NCBI RefSeq assembly: GCF_011601265.1
Contig: NZ_JAAOLX010000013.1
Location: 1 to 64,000, forward strand
Length of the DNA stretch: 64,000 nucleotides
Source of the DNA: Iodobacter violaceini
Lineage (GTDB): Bacteria; Pseudomonadota; Gammaproteobacteria; Burkholderiales; Chitinibacteraceae
Direction: 5' to 3'
Position numbers and translations under genes: made by a program. Below are positions 37,100-45,776 of the stretch, piece after piece. Numbering within the stretch: position 1 is the first letter of the stretch; the number at the start of each line of letters is the position of its first letter. The notes under the pieces are model-generated. The model was given only the letters and a program-made list of their open reading frames with translations. It was not told the origin of the DNA and did no database searches.

Positions 37100-37385
37100 T
37101 GTTCGTAGTAGTGAATCAAAGGCAAAAAGAGCTTAAGACCTTTTTAGTGCCTTCGGCACGCTGATTTTGGTGCGGGCGTCCCGCTGGACCTTCCTTTCTT
37201 GCGCGGCCAAGAAAGGAAGCGAAAGAAGGCCGCCCCTAAAACACGAAGGCCCCTCGCTGCGGACAATCGAGGCGGCGGCTGCGGAACTCGCTTCGCTCAG
37301 ACAGTCCTCGCCGAAACCCCGCCCCGCTTGTTCCTCACTTCGGCGTGCTTCAAGGGGGCTTTAAAAAGCCCCATGCCATGAGTCG
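37100..37385 (+). repeat. dispersed intergenic element, copy B
   Basis: Shares the order GACCTTTTTAGTGCC, hairpin GTGCCTTCGGCAC, GATTTTGGTGCGG, a long stem, GAAGGCCGCCCC, ACACGAAGGCCCCTC, TGCGGACAATCGAG, CGGCGGCTGCGGAACTCGCT and TCGGCGTG with copy C. The long stem pairs CTTCCTTTCTTG (37190-37201) with CAAGAAAGGAAG (37208-37219). No terminal repeat is seen here. Downstream at about 37455-37505 is a TTCTCTGTG/TTCTCCGTGCC tag also found near copies A and C. The short frames in it are not believed to be genes. Confidence 0.78.
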
Positions 37386-37531
37386 CGATGTAAATCCAGT
37401 CGTTTGAATTTGAAAATACTCAAGCCTCAAAGCTGATCGCTTGTTCTCCCTTTGTTTTTCTCTGTGAAACTCCGCGTTCTCCGTGCCCTTCGTGTTTCAA
37501 GGTTTGGGTTTGTGCTTACCCAACAACAAAA

Positions 37532-38539
37532 CTACTTACTCTCTTCGTCTTCAGGCTTTTTAGCCCTTGGGTGAGTTCGGTCGTATTCTTGTGCCAGGTG
37601 TTGGTAATCGAGATGGGTATAGACTTGGGTGGTGGCGATGCTGGCGTGGCCGAGGAGTTCTTGCACGGCGCGCAGGTCACGGGAGCTTTGGAGTAAGTGG
37701 CTGGCGCAGCTGTGGCGCAGTTTGTGCGGGTAGAGTGGTTCTTTTATATTGAGTTTGGTTTCCCAATATTTAATACGTAATTGCACCGCGCGGGTGCTGA
37801 GTGAGCCGCCGTTTTTGCCGATAAATACCGTGTTATCCCTCGGTGCCAGTTTGGGGCGTTCTACCAGCCAGCGGCGGATGGCTTCGCAGGCTACGCTGCC
37901 AACGGGCAGTTGCCGCGTTTTGCCACCCTTACCTGTAACCACTGCCATGCCGTGGTTGAGGTCTAAATCCGGCAAGGTAATCGAAACCAATTCAGCCACG
38001 CGCAGGCCCGAAGAATAAGCGAGTTCAAAAATCGCTTTATCGCGGCAGCCCAGAATTTCGTCATCTGGCATGTTTTCTAAGAAGCCGCTGGCGTCATCAA
38101 TGGTCATTGCCGCCGGCAGCTTTTTGCTGGATTTAGGCGGTTTTACCCCATCAGCGGGGTTCATCGGCCAGTGATAATCACGGCACATCAGGCGATAAAA
38201 TGTGCGCCAAGTGGAAAGCGTGCGGGCGATACTGCGGGCCGACAGGCTTTGGCCGGTGAGCTTTCGCACATAGCCGCGAATTTCTTTGGGCGTGAGCGCC
38301 GGTAAATCCTGGCCGGCAGCGCATTCCAGCAGGGTGGCCATATCGCGGGCATAAGCCGCACGAGTGTGCTCCCCTGCGCCTTTTTCGCCTTCCAGATATT
38401 GTACAAAATGAGCAAGCATGGCTTGTTTTGCGCTGATTTGCTCCGGGCTGTCGTCTTCAGCCGCAGTGGTCAGTTTTTTACTGACCGCTTTGTCTTCCCC
38501 GCTGGAAGGGATTAAACGCTCTGTTGCTGCTTGCATCAC
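37532..38539 (-). CDS. xerC: tyrosine recombinase XerC
   Basis: 335 residues. N-terminal SAM-like domain (LAHFVQYLEGEKGAGEHTRA) after an unusually long 40-residue N-terminal extension. The catalytic domain shows SSGLRVAELVS (Arg), GKGGKTRQLP (Lys), HKLRHSCASHLL (His and Arg) and LGHASIATTQVYTHLD (His and Tyr nucleophile). Resolves chromosome dimers at dif with XerD. Assigned as XerC from its place after dapF and the DUF484 gene, the same order as in Pseudomonas and E. coli. Starts within 4 bases of the DUF484 stop. Confidence 0.94.
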   Translation of the reverse strand: MMQAATERLIPSSGEDKAVSKKLTTAAEDDSPEQISAKQAMLAHFVQYLEGEKGAGEHTRAAYARDMATLLECAAGQDLPALTPKEIRGYVRKLTGQSLSARSIARTLSTWRTFYRLMCRDYHWPMNPADGVKPPKSSKKLPAAMTIDDASGFLENMPDDEILGCRDKAIFELAYSSGLRVAELVSITLPDLDLNHGMAVVTGKGGKTRQLPVGSVACEAIRRWLVERPKLAPRDNTVFIGKNGGSLSTRAVQLRIKYWETKLNIKEPLYPHKLRHSCASHLLQSSRDLRAVQELLGHASIATTQVYTHLDYQHLAQEYDRTHPRAKKPEDEESK

Positions 38540-39228
38540 ACTTCTTCGGTTAGCAGCAAGGGCTCGTCATCGGGGGTAATCACAGGAACGGCGCGGCGAA
38601 TTGATGCGGATACTAAATCAGATAAGCGCTGCAAATACAGCGTGCCCATATCAGGATAGAATCGCTCGATATCTTCGCTGGCCATGACGAGGACACCAAA
38701 GGGCTCGCCGCCGGTACGCAGGGCAAACTGGGCGAAAGATTTCAGCGTATTGGCTTCAACATCAAACCACGACAGTACTTCATCGGTGACATAAGGGCCG
38801 CAGTAAGGGGATACTAAGTTTTGCGCTAGTTTTTGTACTGCTTCTCCCACGGGGGCAAATTCGCGCAGATTACAATCACTGTTCAGCCACAGCCTTAATG
38901 CGATATGCGGCACGCCAAAGCGGTGCTGCAAATGGTATTCCAAGGTACCTATCATGCTGGCTAAGTCATCTGCCTGCATCAGGCTGACGCTCAGTTGGTG
39001 CAGCTTTTCTGAGATATGGTCGTTCTCCTCACCAAATTGCAGCAAATCGCCCAGGCGCAGCTCCAGCGAGCGGTTTTTTTCGCGCAGGGTGAGCAGTTGC
39101 CGCTCTGCGAGAGAAATAGCCTGGCCGCGGTGTGAGTGTGGTACATAAATTTCGGCCAGCTCATCGGCGTATTGGTCAAAAAATTCTGGGTTGTCCCTAA
39201 GCCAGGTGACGATTTCATCAGGCTGCAT
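38536..39228 (-). CDS. DUF484 family protein
   Basis: 230 residues from ATG 39228 ([20 protein letters not shown]), with GGGAGAA upstream; it overlaps dapF by 11 bases. The DUF484 fold: N-terminal helices ([20 protein letters not shown]), a coiled coil ([20 protein letters not shown]), and a GAF-like domain ([40 protein letters not shown]). Function not established; the gene is nearly always in dapF-DUF484-xerC. Confidence 0.92.
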   Translation of the reverse strand: MQPDEIVTWLRDNPEFFDQYADELAEIYVPHSHRGQAISLAERQLLTLREKNRSLELRLGDLLQFGEENDHISEKLHQLSVSLMQADDLASMIGTLEYHLQHRFGVPHIALRLWLNSDCNLREFAPVGEAVQKLAQNLVSPYCGPYVTDEVLSWFDVEANTLKSFAQFALRTGGEPFGVLVMASEDIERFYPDMGTLYLQRLSDLVSASIRRAVPVITPDDEPLLLTEEV

Positions 39229-40069
39229 ATTCTTCTCCCTGGAGATTGATAGTGCCGTCAAATACGCTGACGGCCGGGCCGGTCATCCAAACTGCGGCTG
39301 AGCCACCTGCCCAGGTAATGGTCAGCTCTCCGCCATGTGTATGCACACGAACACGCGGGTTTAGTAAGCCACGGCGGATTCCTGCTACTACTGCTGCACA
39401 AGCGCCGGTGCCACACGCCAGTGTTTCACCCGCAGCACGTTCAAACACGCGCAGCCTGATTTCATCACGGCTGATAATTTGCATAAAGCCAGCATTCACT
39501 TTAGCCGGAAAGCGCGGGTGGGTCTCAATTTTTGGCCCAATGCTGGCAACAGGGGCGACATCAACATCGGCAACAATTTGCACGGCGTGCGGGTTGCCCA
39601 TTGATACCACGCTGATTGCAAAGCTGGCTCCGTCCACATCCAGCGGGTGAATAATAAGATCGCTGTCAGCAATAAATGGGATTTCCTGCGGGGCAAATTG
39701 CGGTACGCCCATATTCACGCTGACATTGCCGTCGTCTTCCAGCCGGGGATAAATCACGCCTCTTGCTGTTTCAACGGCAATTTCTTTTTTAAGGCTCAGG
39801 CCTTTATCGTGCACAAAACGTGCAAAGCAGCGGGCGCCATTGCCGCATTGCTCCACTTCACCGCCATCATTATTAAAAATGCGGTAGCTAAAATCGATAT
39901 CGGCACGCGAGGCGGGCTCTACCAGTAAAAGCTGGTCAAAACCAATACCAAAATGCCGGTCTCCAAGCTGGCGTATGGTGCTGGTGCTCAGCCTGACCTG
40001 CTGATTTACCCCATCAATCACCATAAAATCATTACCCAGGCCTTGCATCTTTGTGAACTGAAGTTTCAT
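39218..40069 (-). CDS. dapF: diaminopimelate epimerase
   Basis: 283 residues. Both active-site cysteines are seen: [13 protein letters not shown] and [24 protein letters not shown] near the start and [12 protein letters not shown] complete the signature. Converts LL- to meso-diaminopimelate for lysine and peptidoglycan. First gene of a three-gene unit with the DUF484 gene and xerC. Confidence 0.98.
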   Translation of the reverse strand: MKLQFTKMQGLGNDFMVIDGVNQQVRLSTSTIRQLGDRHFGIGFDQLLLVEPASRADIDFSYRIFNNDGGEVEQCGNGARCFARFVHDKGLSLKKEIAVETARGVIYPRLEDDGNVSVNMGVPQFAPQEIPFIADSDLIIHPLDVDGASFAISVVSMGNPHAVQIVADVDVAPVASIGPKIETHPRFPAKVNAGFMQIISRDEIRLRVFERAAGETLACGTGACAAVVAGIRRGLLNPRVRVHTHGGELTITWAGGSAAVWMTGPAVSVFDGTINLQGEEYAA

Positions 40070-40194
40070 ATATCTGGCGCCGCTGAAGAGTTTGACTAAA
40101 GGTAAACGCAGCTACAGTTTAAGGCAATGCGTTAGCCCATATTTTCTGTGTTTTTGGGGTAAATTCCTCACTGGGGGGCTGAGGAGGGCGGGTA

Positions 40195-40956
40195 TTATTT
40201 CTTCCGTACTTTAAAAGCGAATAAATCGTGCTGATCCGGGTGGCTTTCCATTTCGATTTTGCCTTGTGCCGCCAAGCTGCGTAAGCGCCACATGGCTAAG
40301 ACATCACTGCGAAAAAAGCCTTTGGCAGACTGCATCCAAAGTAGCGCAATCTGGCGGCAAGGCAAGTAATCAGCGGAGATTAAATCCAGCATTTCGCTGT
40401 CAAGCGTGCTTGCATCCAGATGCTGGAATGTCTCTCCATTCCAGCCGCGAAACATGCTGGTTTGCTGGGTCAGCGCTTGCCATTCTTGCGCTAATTTGTG
40501 TAATTGGGCGGGAGGAATCAGTTCGCTGCTGGCCGATTCGATTTGTTCCGGGCCAATCAGGCTGAGTGGCACCTGGCCTGCAATATAGCTGTCAGCGCCT
40601 GTGGTATCAGGCATAGTCAGTTTAAAGCTTTGCCCTTTCTGATAGCGCCACCATGCTAAGCGGCGCAGCAGCAGTGCCTCGCCACAGGAGGTGCCTGCCC
40701 AGAAAGTAAGATCTTCCGGCAGCGCCGCAAGCTGGGCATTGCCCGCGGGGAGTGCATCGCTAAAGTCAAAACTGGAGAGCGGGAAGACTTCATTCCAAAA
40801 TTGGATTCTGGCTGCAGGATAAACGTGGTCGATATCGTTGAGCGGGCCAAGCGCTAAGTCATCCTGGTGAATGCGGATATCGGCATAGGGGCCAAGCGAC
40901 TGACGCAACAGATCGGCTGCAAAATCCCCTAAAACCAGATGGCAGCTCACAGACAA
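40195..40956 (-). CDS. DUF1835 domain-containing protein
   Basis: 253 residues, soluble. The N-terminus (CHLVLGDFAADLLRQSL and IRIHQDDLALGPL) fits the DUF1835 pattern of a Ser/Asp-containing fold, and the C-terminal part (FRSDVLAMWRLRSLAAQGKI) the associated DUF3658. Function unknown. Overlaps the CoA-binding protein gene by 10 bases, as last gene of a four-gene unit. Confidence 0.8.
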   Translation of the reverse strand: MSVSCHLVLGDFAADLLRQSLGPYADIRIHQDDLALGPLNDIDHVYPAARIQFWNEVFPLSSFDFSDALPAGNAQLAALPEDLTFWAGTSCGEALLLRRLAWWRYQKGQSFKLTMPDTTGADSYIAGQVPLSLIGPEQIESASSELIPPAQLHKLAQEWQALTQQTSMFRGWNGETFQHLDASTLDSEMLDLISADYLPCRQIALLWMQSAKGFFRSDVLAMWRLRSLAAQGKIEMESHPDQHDLFAFKVRKK

Positions 40957-41363
40957 AGCCTCAGATAATCAATTTTGATACATCTGTCCATCACCACAAA
41001 CAGTCCTGCCGCCTGGGCGCGCTCTGCTGCAGCCTTATTAATAATGCCCTGCTGAATCCAGATTGCCGGAATATTCAGCGCAATCGCTTCATCCACAATA
41101 GCGTCGATCTGATCGGCGGCCCGGAACACATTCACCAAATCCACCTTGCCCGGCACATCGCTGAGGCTGGCAAAGGCTGGCTCGCCAAGTACGCTTTCGG
41201 TAAACGGGCGCACCGGCACAATTTTCATGCCCGCCTGTTGCATCACCTTGGCTACAGCAAAACTGGGCCGGTCGGGCTTGGGCGAGAGGCCAACCACCGC
41301 GATGCGGTGGATGCTGAGCAAAAACTGGCGGATGGCTTCGTCATCAGGATTTTGGAAGGACAT
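40947..41363 (-). CDS. CoA-binding domain protein (YccU type)
   Basis: 138 residues, one Rossmann-like CoA-binding domain: IHRIAVVGLSPKPDRPSFAV, IVPVRPF, VDLVNVFRAADQI and IPAIWIQQGIINKAAAERA. Homologous to the N-terminal domain of succinyl-CoA synthetase alpha; cellular role unclear. Follows ridA by two bases. Confidence 0.9.
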   Translation of the reverse strand: MSFQNPDDEAIRQFLLSIHRIAVVGLSPKPDRPSFAVAKVMQQAGMKIVPVRPFTESVLGEPAFASLSDVPGKVDLVNVFRAADQIDAIVDEAIALNIPAIWIQQGIINKAAAERAQAAGLFVVMDRCIKIDYLRLCL

Positions 41364-41365
41364 TA

Positions 41366-41761
41366 TTATGATTCGCTTAAAACCATCACGCCATCGGCCT
41401 CAACCAGCGCACCCTTAGGCAGGGCTGCGGCCTGAATGGCGGCCCGGGCAGGGTAGGGCTCGGTGAAATATTGCCCCATGATGTCGTTGAGTGCGGCAAA
41501 GTTGCTCAGGTCGGTAACAAATACACCTAGCTTAGCTATATTTTGCAAATCACCGCCTGCGGCCTGACATACTGCGCGCAGATTTTGAAAGACTTGATGC
41601 GCCTGAGCATTAAAGCCTTCTGCCAGAATGCCAGTGCCAGGGTCGAGGCCGATCTGGCCGGATAAATACACGGTATCGCCCATTTTAACGGCTTGCGAGT
41701 AAGTGCCGACGGCTTTGGGTGCGTTATCACTATGAATAATCGATTTGTTTATTGTGTTCAT
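41366..41761 (-). CDS. ridA: RidA family reactive imine deaminase
   Basis: 131 residues. Landmarks: [74 protein letters not shown] and [19 protein letters not shown] (the Arg that holds the substrate). Hydrolyses 2-aminoacrylate and related imines. It starts one base after the flavin reductase gene's stop. Confidence 0.94.
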   Translation of the reverse strand: MNTINKSIIHSDNAPKAVGTYSQAVKMGDTVYLSGQIGLDPGTGILAEGFNAQAHQVFQNLRAVCQAAGGDLQNIAKLGVFVTDLSNFAALNDIMGQYFTEPYPARAAIQAAALPKGALVEADGVMVLSES

Positions 41762-42382
41762 TTATTTAGGCCTTTGAATAATAAAACGCTCGCCTACAAC
41801 GGCGTAATCCGGCCCGCCCAGGCGGGACAGCGGGTCGAGTGGCTCGGGGTGGATACGCCCGTCTCTGAGTAAATCGTCGGCCACACCAAGGTGGATGACT
41901 TCCAGCAGCATTAAATCAGCAACCACAGGATCACCTACTTCTACGTGCATATGCAGACGGCATTCCAGCGCAATGCCGCAATCGGCAAGGCGGGGTGGTT
42001 TCACGGCAGCGGAGGGCGACAGTGCCAGCCCAAGTGCAGTGGCTTCGCTTTCATTGGGGGCAAAAGATGCTGCAGAAGCGTTCACTTGCGGAGCATGCCC
42101 GCGCGAGGGCAGATGCACAACGCATTCGCCCGTTTGTAAAATATTACGCGCAGTATCTTTAAGCAGGGCATTATCGTGGCGGCGATTAATACTCACCGAC
42201 ACAATCATGGGCTCATTCGAAACAATATTAAAATAAGAAAAAGGCGCTACATTGACTATGCCGCTGGTGCTTTGGGTGTTAATCCAGGCAATCGGGCGTG
42301 GTACAACACAATCGCTGATCAGCGCGTATTTTTCATCGGGCGAGAGCGCCGAGATTGTTAATTCCATGCTTGTGCTGCCCAT
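41762..42382 (-). CDS. flavin reductase-like FMN-binding protein
   Basis: 206 residues; an internal ATG at 42367 (MELTISALSPDEKYAL) is an equally possible start. Split-barrel flavin domain: CVVPRPIAWINTQSTSGIVN, APFSYFNIVSNEPMIVSVS, KDTARNILQTGECVVHLPS and ALECRLHMHVEVGDPVV. Probably a flavin reductase or FMN-dependent oxidoreductase component. First gene of the unit with ridA, the CoA-binding gene and the DUF1835 gene. Confidence 0.85.
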   Translation of the reverse strand: MGSTSMELTISALSPDEKYALISDCVVPRPIAWINTQSTSGIVNVAPFSYFNIVSNEPMIVSVSINRRHDNALLKDTARNILQTGECVVHLPSRGHAPQVNASAASFAPNESEATALGLALSPSAAVKPPRLADCGIALECRLHMHVEVGDPVVADLMLLEVIHLGVADDLLRDGRIHPEPLDPLSRLGGPDYAVVGERFIIQRPK

Positions 42383-42524
42383 TCTGGCTTAAGTATTAAT
42401 CGTAAATGGGGGCAAAACCGATTAACTCAATACAAATAAGCAAAGATAAGATAATGATTCAAAATTGTTTTGTTCGCCTTTGGCGGGTAGAATTACGCCC
42501 CTTTTTGCCGCCCGGAACAGGCCT

Positions 42525-43790
42525 GTGACTACTCCTAATTTTGCTCGTGCCTGCGGCATCGATTTTGGTACATCCAATTCTACGGTGGGTTGGGTTCGCC
42601 CCGGCCACAGCACGCTGATTTCCCTGGAAGATGGCAAGGCCACGCTGCCTTCGATGGTGTTTTTTAATGCTGAAGAAGATTCGGTTTGCTTTGGCCGCGC
42701 GGCCATGGGCGAGTATCTGGAAGGCTATGAAGGCCGTCTGATGCGCTCTCTTAAAAGCCTTTTGGGCAGCAGCCTGATTGACGCACAAACCGAAGTAAAT
42801 GGCCGTGCTTTGCCATTGCGCGGGCTATTGGCTAAATATATTGGCGAATTAAAGCTGCGTGCAGAAAATGCCGCTGGCCGCCCTTTCGAGCAGGCGGTAT
42901 TTGGCCGCCCCGTCCATTTTGTTGATGACGATACGGCGGCAGATGCGCAGGCCGAGAAAACGCTGGCCGAGATTGCCTATCAGGTTGGCTTTAAAGAAAT
43001 CAGCTTTCAGTTTGAGCCGATTGCCGCCGCTTTTCATTACGAGTGCAGCATTCAAAAAGAAGAGCTGGTGCTGATCGTGGATATTGGCGGGGGTACTTCA
43101 GACTTCTCGCTGGTGCGTTTATCCCCAGAGCGCGCTAAGGTTTTAGACCGCCGGGAAGATTTATTGGCCAGCGCCGGTGTGCATATTGGTGGTACGGATT
43201 TTGATAAAGCACTGAGCCTTGCTGGTGTAATGCCACTACTTGGCTATAAAACGCGGCTGAAGAATAACTCGGAAGTTCCATCAGGCACCTTCTTTAATCT
43301 GGCCACCTGGCACACGATTAACTTTGCCTATACCCGCCGCTCCTGGAGCGATCTGGCCGATGTTTACCGCGATGCAATGGAGCGCGATAAGCTGGATCGC
43401 TTGATGAGCCTGATCGAGCAGCGCGCCGGTCACTGGCTGGCCCTGCAAGTTGAAGACGCCAAAATTGCGCTCTCTGCCAGTGACAAAACCACCATCTCTT
43501 TGGATCGCTTAGAAGACGATCTGACCCACGATCTGACCCGTGCCGATTTTGACAACTCAATCTCACGTCTTGTCGATACGGTGGAAAAAACCGTGACCGG
43601 CTTATTAAGCAGTGCTGGTATCGGTGTGGAGCAGGTCGACACCGTATTCTTTACCGGCGGCTCCAGCGGCGTGCCGCTGCTGCGCGCGCAGGTCGGCGCA
43701 TTACTGCCCAATGCCCGCCATGTAGAAGGCGATTTATTCGGCAGTATTGGCACAGGTTTGGCTGTGGAAGCGGCAAGACGGTTTGGCTGA
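42525..43790 (+). CDS. Hsp70-like protein (YegD type)
   Basis: 421 residues from GTG 42525 (GGAACAGG upstream); the ATG at 42465 is too far from the family start. Contains the actin-type ATPase domain only: ACGIDFGTSNSTVGWVRPG (phosphate 1), LVLIVDIGGGTSDFSLVRLS (phosphate 2) and TVFFTGGSSGVPLLRAQ (adenosine), with no substrate-binding lid. Resembles YegD, a stand-alone Hsp70 relative of unknown role. Confidence 0.9.
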   Translation: MTTPNFARACGIDFGTSNSTVGWVRPGHSTLISLEDGKATLPSMVFFNAEEDSVCFGRAAMGEYLEGYEGRLMRSLKSLLGSSLIDAQTEVNGRALPLRGLLAKYIGELKLRAENAAGRPFEQAVFGRPVHFVDDDTAADAQAEKTLAEIAYQVGFKEISFQFEPIAAAFHYECSIQKEELVLIVDIGGGTSDFSLVRLSPERAKVLDRREDLLASAGVHIGGTDFDKALSLAGVMPLLGYKTRLKNNSEVPSGTFFNLATWHTINFAYTRRSWSDLADVYRDAMERDKLDRLMSLIEQRAGHWLALQVEDAKIALSASDKTTISLDRLEDDLTHDLTRADFDNSISRLVDTVEKTVTGLLSSAGIGVEQVDTVFFTGGSSGVPLLRAQVGALLPNARHVEGDLFGSIGTGLAVEAARRFG

Positions 43791-43855
43791 TCATCCTTTG
43801 CGGGGTGGGGGCACAGCCAGATCGTGCCCATGTTTGCGGGTGTGGTGCTATTCGC

Positions 43856-44232
43856 AGGGCGGGTGAAACCCGGCGGGCTTTACCTATAGGCGCTAAGCAA
43901 AGTCAAAAAGACCTTTTTAGTGCCTTCGGCACGTTGATTTTGGTGCGGTTAGCCACCGCAGGGGCGTTCTTTTCTTGAACAGCCAAGAAAAGAACCAAAA
44001 GAAGGCCGCCCCACGAAACACGAAGGCCCCTCATCTGCGGACAATCGAGCGGCGGCTGCGGAACTCGCTTCGCTCAAACAGTCCTCGCCGAAACCCCGCA
44101 CGCTTGTTCCTCGCTTCGGCGTGTTTCAAGGGGACTCAAAAAGCTCCGTGCAAAGAGCGCGGCCATTACGTTTTTTTGCTGCTCGCTAATGAAAGAAAAC
44201 TTGGTTAACACGTATGAGGTTTCACCCGCCCT
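43856..44232 (+). repeat. dispersed intergenic element, copy C, with terminal inverted repeats
   Basis: Bounded by AGGGCGGGTGAAACC (43856-43870) and its exact reverse complement GGTTTCACCCGCCCT (44218-44232); length 377 bp. Inside: GCGCTAAGCAAAGTCAAAAAG, the GTGCCTTCGGCAC hairpin, a 12-bp stem GTTCTTTTCTTG/CAAGAAAAGAAC (43966-43977, 43984-43995), then the same blocks as copy B. No transposase gene. A TTCTCCGTGTTCTCTGTG tag follows at about 44240-44260. The 77-codon frame at 43975 lies inside it and is not believed. Confidence 0.8.
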
Positions 44233-44284
44233 TAAGGTTTTCTCCGTGTTCTCTGTGTCTACAGATCTTAGGTTTGCCTTCCTT

Positions 44285-45364
44285 TCACCGCTTCGCTTTG
44301 ATAATCACAAATTTTGCATTCTGAGCGATGAGCTCGATCTGTCTGAAGTGTTTCTTTAGCGCTGCCTGGTAGTTTAAGTGCCGGTTTGCCACTATCCATA
44401 ATTCGCTGGTGGCTGCCATGCATTGCCAGGCTTGGGCAAACATGCTGAGTGCAATATCGGTGGTGACAGTGTTTTGCTGATGAAATGGCGGGTTGATCAG
44501 AATTAAGTCAAAAGTTTGCCCGTTTGCCACTGCAGCAGAGAGGCCATCGCTGTGCTGAATCTGGTAAGCCGCTTCAGGAAAGCTGGCAGCAAAGCTGAGT
44601 TGGGCGGATTCTACCGCTGCTAAAGACTCATCAAATAAATGTAACTCAGCCTTGGGGTGCAGGCGGTGGTAGGCAAGGGATAGTAAGCCATTGCCACAGC
44701 CCACATCGGCTATGGTCTCTGCGCTTGGCAGGCGATCAAAATGCTCGATAAAAAAGCGCGAGCCTATATCTATTTTTTGCCCGGCAAAAACACCTGGCAT
44801 ATTGTGAAGTGTAAGGCTCAGCTCAGGCATAGCCTGCAGATAGGGTGTGGCGATTTGTTGGCCTGGCCGCAGGCGGGCAGTGTACATACGCGCCTTGCGC
44901 TGCGTGGGCAGGTATTCAACCTCGTCGCAATAAGACTTAATGATATCCAAGTGCCCGCTGCTGACATGCTTTTGCATGCCTGAGAAATATAAGGTCAGCG
45001 GCGCGCTTAAATATCTTGCTGCCTCTTGCAGCTGAGCTTCAAATAAAGACAAAGACTTGGGCAGCTTAACAAGGCCATAGGCCAGCGCCTGGCCGGAGTA
45101 GGGCGTAAAGCTTTGCTGGCTGTTGATTTCAATCGCGTGGCGCGAGCACCAGGAATCATTGATATGAAACGCGTTTACACCCACGGCACAATGCAGCGCG
45201 CCAAAAGCATCGTTGATTAACAGCGCTGGTGCATCTGCACGGATAAATTCTGCAAGGTATTCATCACTGGCATCCCATGCACGTAAATCTTTAGCGTGCT
45301 TTGCCGGGTAGCGCAGCAAATTCAGCGCGGCAAAATCAATCAACTTTTTGGGGCTTGCAGACAT
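44285..45364 (-). CDS. rlmG: 23S rRNA (guanine-N2)-methyltransferase RlmG
   Basis: 359 residues of the RsmC/RlmG type: a degenerate N-terminal methyltransferase-like domain (LRAWDASDEYLAEFI, LLINDAFGALHCAVG) and a C-terminal SAM-dependent domain with VGCGNGLLSLAYHRL and the NPPF motif (LILINPPFHQQNTVTTDIAL). The N-terminal sequence fits RlmG (E. coli YgjO) better than RsmC. RlmG methylates G1835 of 23S rRNA in E. coli. Confidence 0.88.
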   Translation of the reverse strand: MSASPKKLIDFAALNLLRYPAKHAKDLRAWDASDEYLAEFIRADAPALLINDAFGALHCAVGVNAFHINDSWCSRHAIEINSQQSFTPYSGQALAYGLVKLPKSLSLFEAQLQEAARYLSAPLTLYFSGMQKHVSSGHLDIIKSYCDEVEYLPTQRKARMYTARLRPGQQIATPYLQAMPELSLTLHNMPGVFAGQKIDIGSRFFIEHFDRLPSAETIADVGCGNGLLSLAYHRLHPKAELHLFDESLAAVESAQLSFAASFPEAAYQIQHSDGLSAAVANGQTFDLILINPPFHQQNTVTTDIALSMFAQAWQCMAATSELWIVANRHLNYQAALKKHFRQIELIAQNAKFVIIKAKR

Positions 45365-45696
45365 ATATTTCTTTATTTGATAAGGCCAAAGCTTTGGCTA
45401 AGGGGGCGATTCTACCAGTTGCCTGCTCTTCTGTAGACAGATCCACGCCCGGAACCCTCACCCTTGATGAGGGTTTTTTTACGCCCTCAGCTTTGGATGC
45501 AATCGCTGGGCAGGCGCACTCTTTGGGTGGGATTCTTACAAATTAAGCGCAGTGTTGCCATGGTTTGTTTTTTGGTGTCTCTTTATAAGTCATTGTATTT
45601 AAATTGATTTGTGTTTTTTGTAAGAAGAATTCAGCCATCTCGCGCCTGATACGCCGATTTAATCAGCCCGGCAAGGCATTAGTTGCTTACAGCATA
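45365..45696. other. intergenic region before the tyrosine decarboxylase locus
   Basis: Apart from the terminator-like hairpin at 45452-45482 I see no gene. An 81-codon frame across 45301-45546 overlaps rlmG antisense and lacks protein character. Confidence 0.4.
45452..45482 (+). terminator. terminator-like hairpin with no gene upstream on its strand
   Basis: ACCCTCA (45454-45460) and TGAGGGT (45468-45474) with a CCCTTGA loop and seven T (45474-45480). On the plus strand nothing coding precedes it, so it could end a short RNA or shield the next promoter. Confidence 0.6.
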
Positions 45697-45745
45697 TTGA
45701 TTTTTATCAAACCTCTTTTTAGTCGAAAATATACAATATTTCGAA
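45697..45745 (+). promoter_or_regulatory. FNR/ANR-dependent class II promoter
   Basis: TTGAT-TTTT-ATCAA at 45697-45710 is a perfect FNR consensus palindrome. TACAAT at 45732-45737 is a good -10. If transcription starts at 45745, seven bases after the -10, the FNR site is centred exactly at -41.5, the standard class II activation position, and no -35 is needed. The leader is about 32 bases to the ATG at 45777. Seen in the sequence; binding is inferred. Confidence 0.75.
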
Positions 45746-45762
45746 ATTATTTAAATATTCGA
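45723..45762 (+). promoter_or_regulatory. three TCGA boxes at 18-bp spacing, possible operator
   Basis: TCGA begins at 45723, 45741 and 45759, within AT-rich dyads (TCGAAAATAT-ACA-ATATTTCGA and TCGAAAT...ATTCGA). They cover the -10, start site and early leader. A repressor or second regulator site is plausible; the protein is unknown. Confidence 0.45.
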
Positions 45763-45776
45763 CAAAGAGGCCGAGC

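Noticed and set aside
37167-37381. Short frames inside the dispersed element (also at 28532 and 43975)
   Set aside because: The frames differ between copies and are rich in Arg, Pro and Ser as expected from a structured GC-rich repeat; no shared protein is kept.
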